In this document: positions 43,549 through 44,531 of the stretch, one piece after another
How positions within the stretch are numbered: the first letter of the stretch is position 1
Layout of the letters: every line of letters starts with the position of its first letter
Assembly (NCBI GenBank): GCA_011525665.1
Contig: WYAU01000025.1
Coordinates: 1-44,531, forward strand
Length of the DNA stretch: 44,531 nt
Source: Candidatus Brocadia sp.
GTDB lineage: Bacteria; Planctomycetota; Brocadiia; Brocadiales; Brocadiaceae
Direction of reading: 5' to 3'
Notes under the pieces: generated by a model
Databases searched by the model: none
The model's input: only the letters and a program-made list of their open reading frames with translations
What the model was told of the DNA's origin: nothing
Made by a program: the position numbers and the translations under genes

Positions 43549-43572
43549 CACGGACAAACAAGTTTGTCCGTG
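43549..43572. repeat. Perfect 24-bp palindrome CACGGACAAAC-AA-GTTTGTCCGTG
   Basis: The arms are 11 bp and the centre is AA. It is 34 nt after the second cas6 and may also act as its transcript end. It is related to 16085-16107. The rest of 43516-43783 shows no gene, only short repeats of the CCACAGAGGACACAGAG kind. Confidence 0.75.
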
Positions 43573-43783
43573 TTTGAACTGAAACACTATGAGTGGTTTG
43601 ATACCTGCCGCTGAAGGGCAGATAGCCAATAGCCAGGGTGAGGCCACTGGACAGGGAGACAACCCATAATCAACCCCATCGGGGTGAAAGGAAAGGTTTC
43701 GATTCTGCATTATTCCGTATCAAAACATTGAGCTTAACCTGTGTATGCCCATGTGTTAGTTATGTGTATAAGGAGGTGTATGA

Positions 43784-43924
43784 ATGAGAACAAATATTGT
43801 GTTGGAAGAAGATATCGTCAGGGAGGCATTTAAATATTCCAGGGCGAAGACAAAAAAAGACCTTATCCATGAAGACACTGATTTTGACCATATCGCAAAG
43901 CCGGTCAAATTAAGGATGTATTGA
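43784..43924 (+). pseudogene. Chimeric VapB-VapC remnant
   Basis: With AAGGAGGTG upstream, the ATG opens MRTNIVLEEDIVREAFKYSR then AKTKKDLIH, the N-terminus of a VapB antitoxin. It goes directly into EDTDFDHIAKPVKLRMY, which is the C-terminus of a VapC PIN toxin. The end of vapB and nearly all of vapC are missing without any frame break. The 46-aa product keeps the DNA-binding N-terminus but no PIN active site. Confidence 0.7.
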
Positions 43925-44075
43925 TTACAAGGGGCAGAATGAATAATGAAAGGGTTTCTTTTCGTGAAACGTGTCACTTGAACATGACCGTTAGCCTGAA
44001 AATATTTTTACCGGACATGGATACTGGGTTACGAATGAGTCGTGAGTGATTCTCTTGTCTTGCTTGCTTCTAAAA

Positions 44076-44100
44076 AGGCTTGTCCTGAGCCTGTCGAAGG
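44076..44100. repeat. TTGTCCTGAGCCTGTCGAAGG-type dispersed repeat
   Basis: AGGCTTGTCCTGAGCCTGTC followed by GAAGG is a motif I recognise as recurring between genes in many bacterial genomes. It lies just upstream of the HEPN-MNT remnant. Only one copy is in the window. Confidence 0.4.
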
Positions 44101-44201
44101 AGGTGTGTTTCATGGACACAGAGTACAATCACGAACAACGAACACGTAACCGAACGAAGAAATGGATGTGTGGCACGGACAACGACACTTTGGATGAAGA
44201 A

Positions 44202-44417
44202 ATGGACGAACAGCAGAGAAAAAGCGTTCAATACTGGCTTGAATCTTCAGAGGACGACTGGAAGGTTGCAAACCACCTTTTTGAAAAGGGAACGGCAAAG
44301 GAATGGAGCGATATCGACGTTGCGTTGGTTTCACCTGATTTTACAGGAGACAGATTTGAAGATCGGAGGAGGATTGTACCGCTGAGAAGAAAGATAGATA
44401 GCAGGCTAGTATATTGA
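44202..44417 (+). pseudogene. Chimeric HEPN-MNT remnant
   Basis: From ATG 44202 the first 30 residues, MDEQQRKSVQYWLESSEDDW and KVANHLFEKG, are the start of a HEPN protein. The next residues TAKEWSDIDVALVSPDFTGD and RFEDRRRIVPLRRKIDS are the C-terminal half of an MNT nucleotidyltransferase, from just after its GS motif. The HEPN active region and the MNT Gly-Ser loop are lost and the 3' end is also cut. The 71-aa frame is open but should be non-functional. Confidence 0.7.
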
Positions 44418-44449
44418 CAAATTAATATCGAAACATTATGCTGTGCTTC

Positions 44450-44531
44450 ATGAGACAAACAAAAATTCAACTTACCGAGGAAGAACGAACAACCTTGAAG
44501 TCATTTCGCTCCAAGGGGCAGCACATGACAA
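44450..44531 (+). CDS. IS630-like transposase, N-terminus only (cut by window edge)
   Basis: ATG at 44450 opens MRQTKIQLTEEERTTLKSFR followed by SKGQHMT and runs off the right edge. ITEEER-like openings followed by a basic helix are typical of IS630-family transposases. Whether the gene is intact cannot be seen. Confidence 0.6.
   Translation, partial: MRQTKIQLTEEERTTLKSFRSKGQHMT

Overview
The window reads as chromosomal DNA from a Gram-negative, mobile-element-rich bacterium: it has an outer-membrane TonB-dependent receptor, GC of roughly 40-50 percent, and many dispersed palindromic repeats and decayed IS630 and IS4 transposases. The gene mix (GroEL/Hsp20/Lon cluster, TonB receptor with c-di-GMP signalling, large TPR proteins, a CXXC-type subtype I-B CRISPR system) reminds me of anammox Planctomycetes (Brocadiales). 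That placement is a low-confidence guess and no rRNA is present to test it.

Layout. (1) 1-2566: a CRISPR array of 40 identical 29-nt repeats that touches the left edge. It is transcribed leftward from a leader at 2567-2937. (2) 2938-5014: the adaptation genes cas2, cas1 and cas4, all on the minus strand. (3) 5016-7049: an insert of toxin-antitoxin debris and repeats. It holds an AbrB-type antitoxin with a decapitated Doc, a broken nucleotidyltransferase copy, and an intact MNT-HEPN pair. (4) 7050-13317: the overlapping interference operon cas6-cas8-cas7-cas5-cas3 (subtype I-B, Cst1/Cst2/Cas5t type). (5) 13402-14531: a toxin-antitoxin-like pair with its own promoter and operator, reading toward cas6. 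(6) 14578-17093: repeats, transposase debris and one secreted LamG-like protein.

(7) 17094-23525: a plus-strand set of TonB receptor, periplasmic substrate-binding protein, membrane GGDEF-EAL protein, a 34-aa small ORF and a secreted C39-like protein. (8) 23532-25082: an ABC-2 exporter. (9) 25373-30461: groEL, hsp20 and lon, a protein-quality-control cluster with unusual palindromes and no CIRCE. (10) 30712-31758: argC. (11) 31829-35343: a small glycan-modification island (sulfotransferase, UDP-GlcNAc 2-epimerase, SGNH hydrolase) bounded by IS630 and IS4 remnants. On the same strand upstream lies a complete promoter - c-di-GMP-I (GEMM) riboswitch - terminator cassette. (12) 35519-42145: a DUF5618 pseudogene, an 880-aa GlpX-like pseudoenzyme fused to TPR and HhH segments, a DUF2064 glycosyltransferase, tyrS, a CPBP protease and YjbQ. 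(13) 42433-44531: a second, unrelated Cas6 (PF10040 type), two chimeric toxin-antitoxin remnants made by internal deletion, and the start of an IS630 transposase.

The strongest leads are these. A pair of overlapping spacers yields a candidate PAM (CCA) from the array itself. Both cas modules are preceded by toxin-antitoxin promoters or operators. The c-di-GMP riboswitch cassette is separated from its genes by an IS4 fragment. The GlpX-TPR protein has lost its catalytic motifs. Several toxin-antitoxin operons have collapsed into chimeras by the same kind of deletion.
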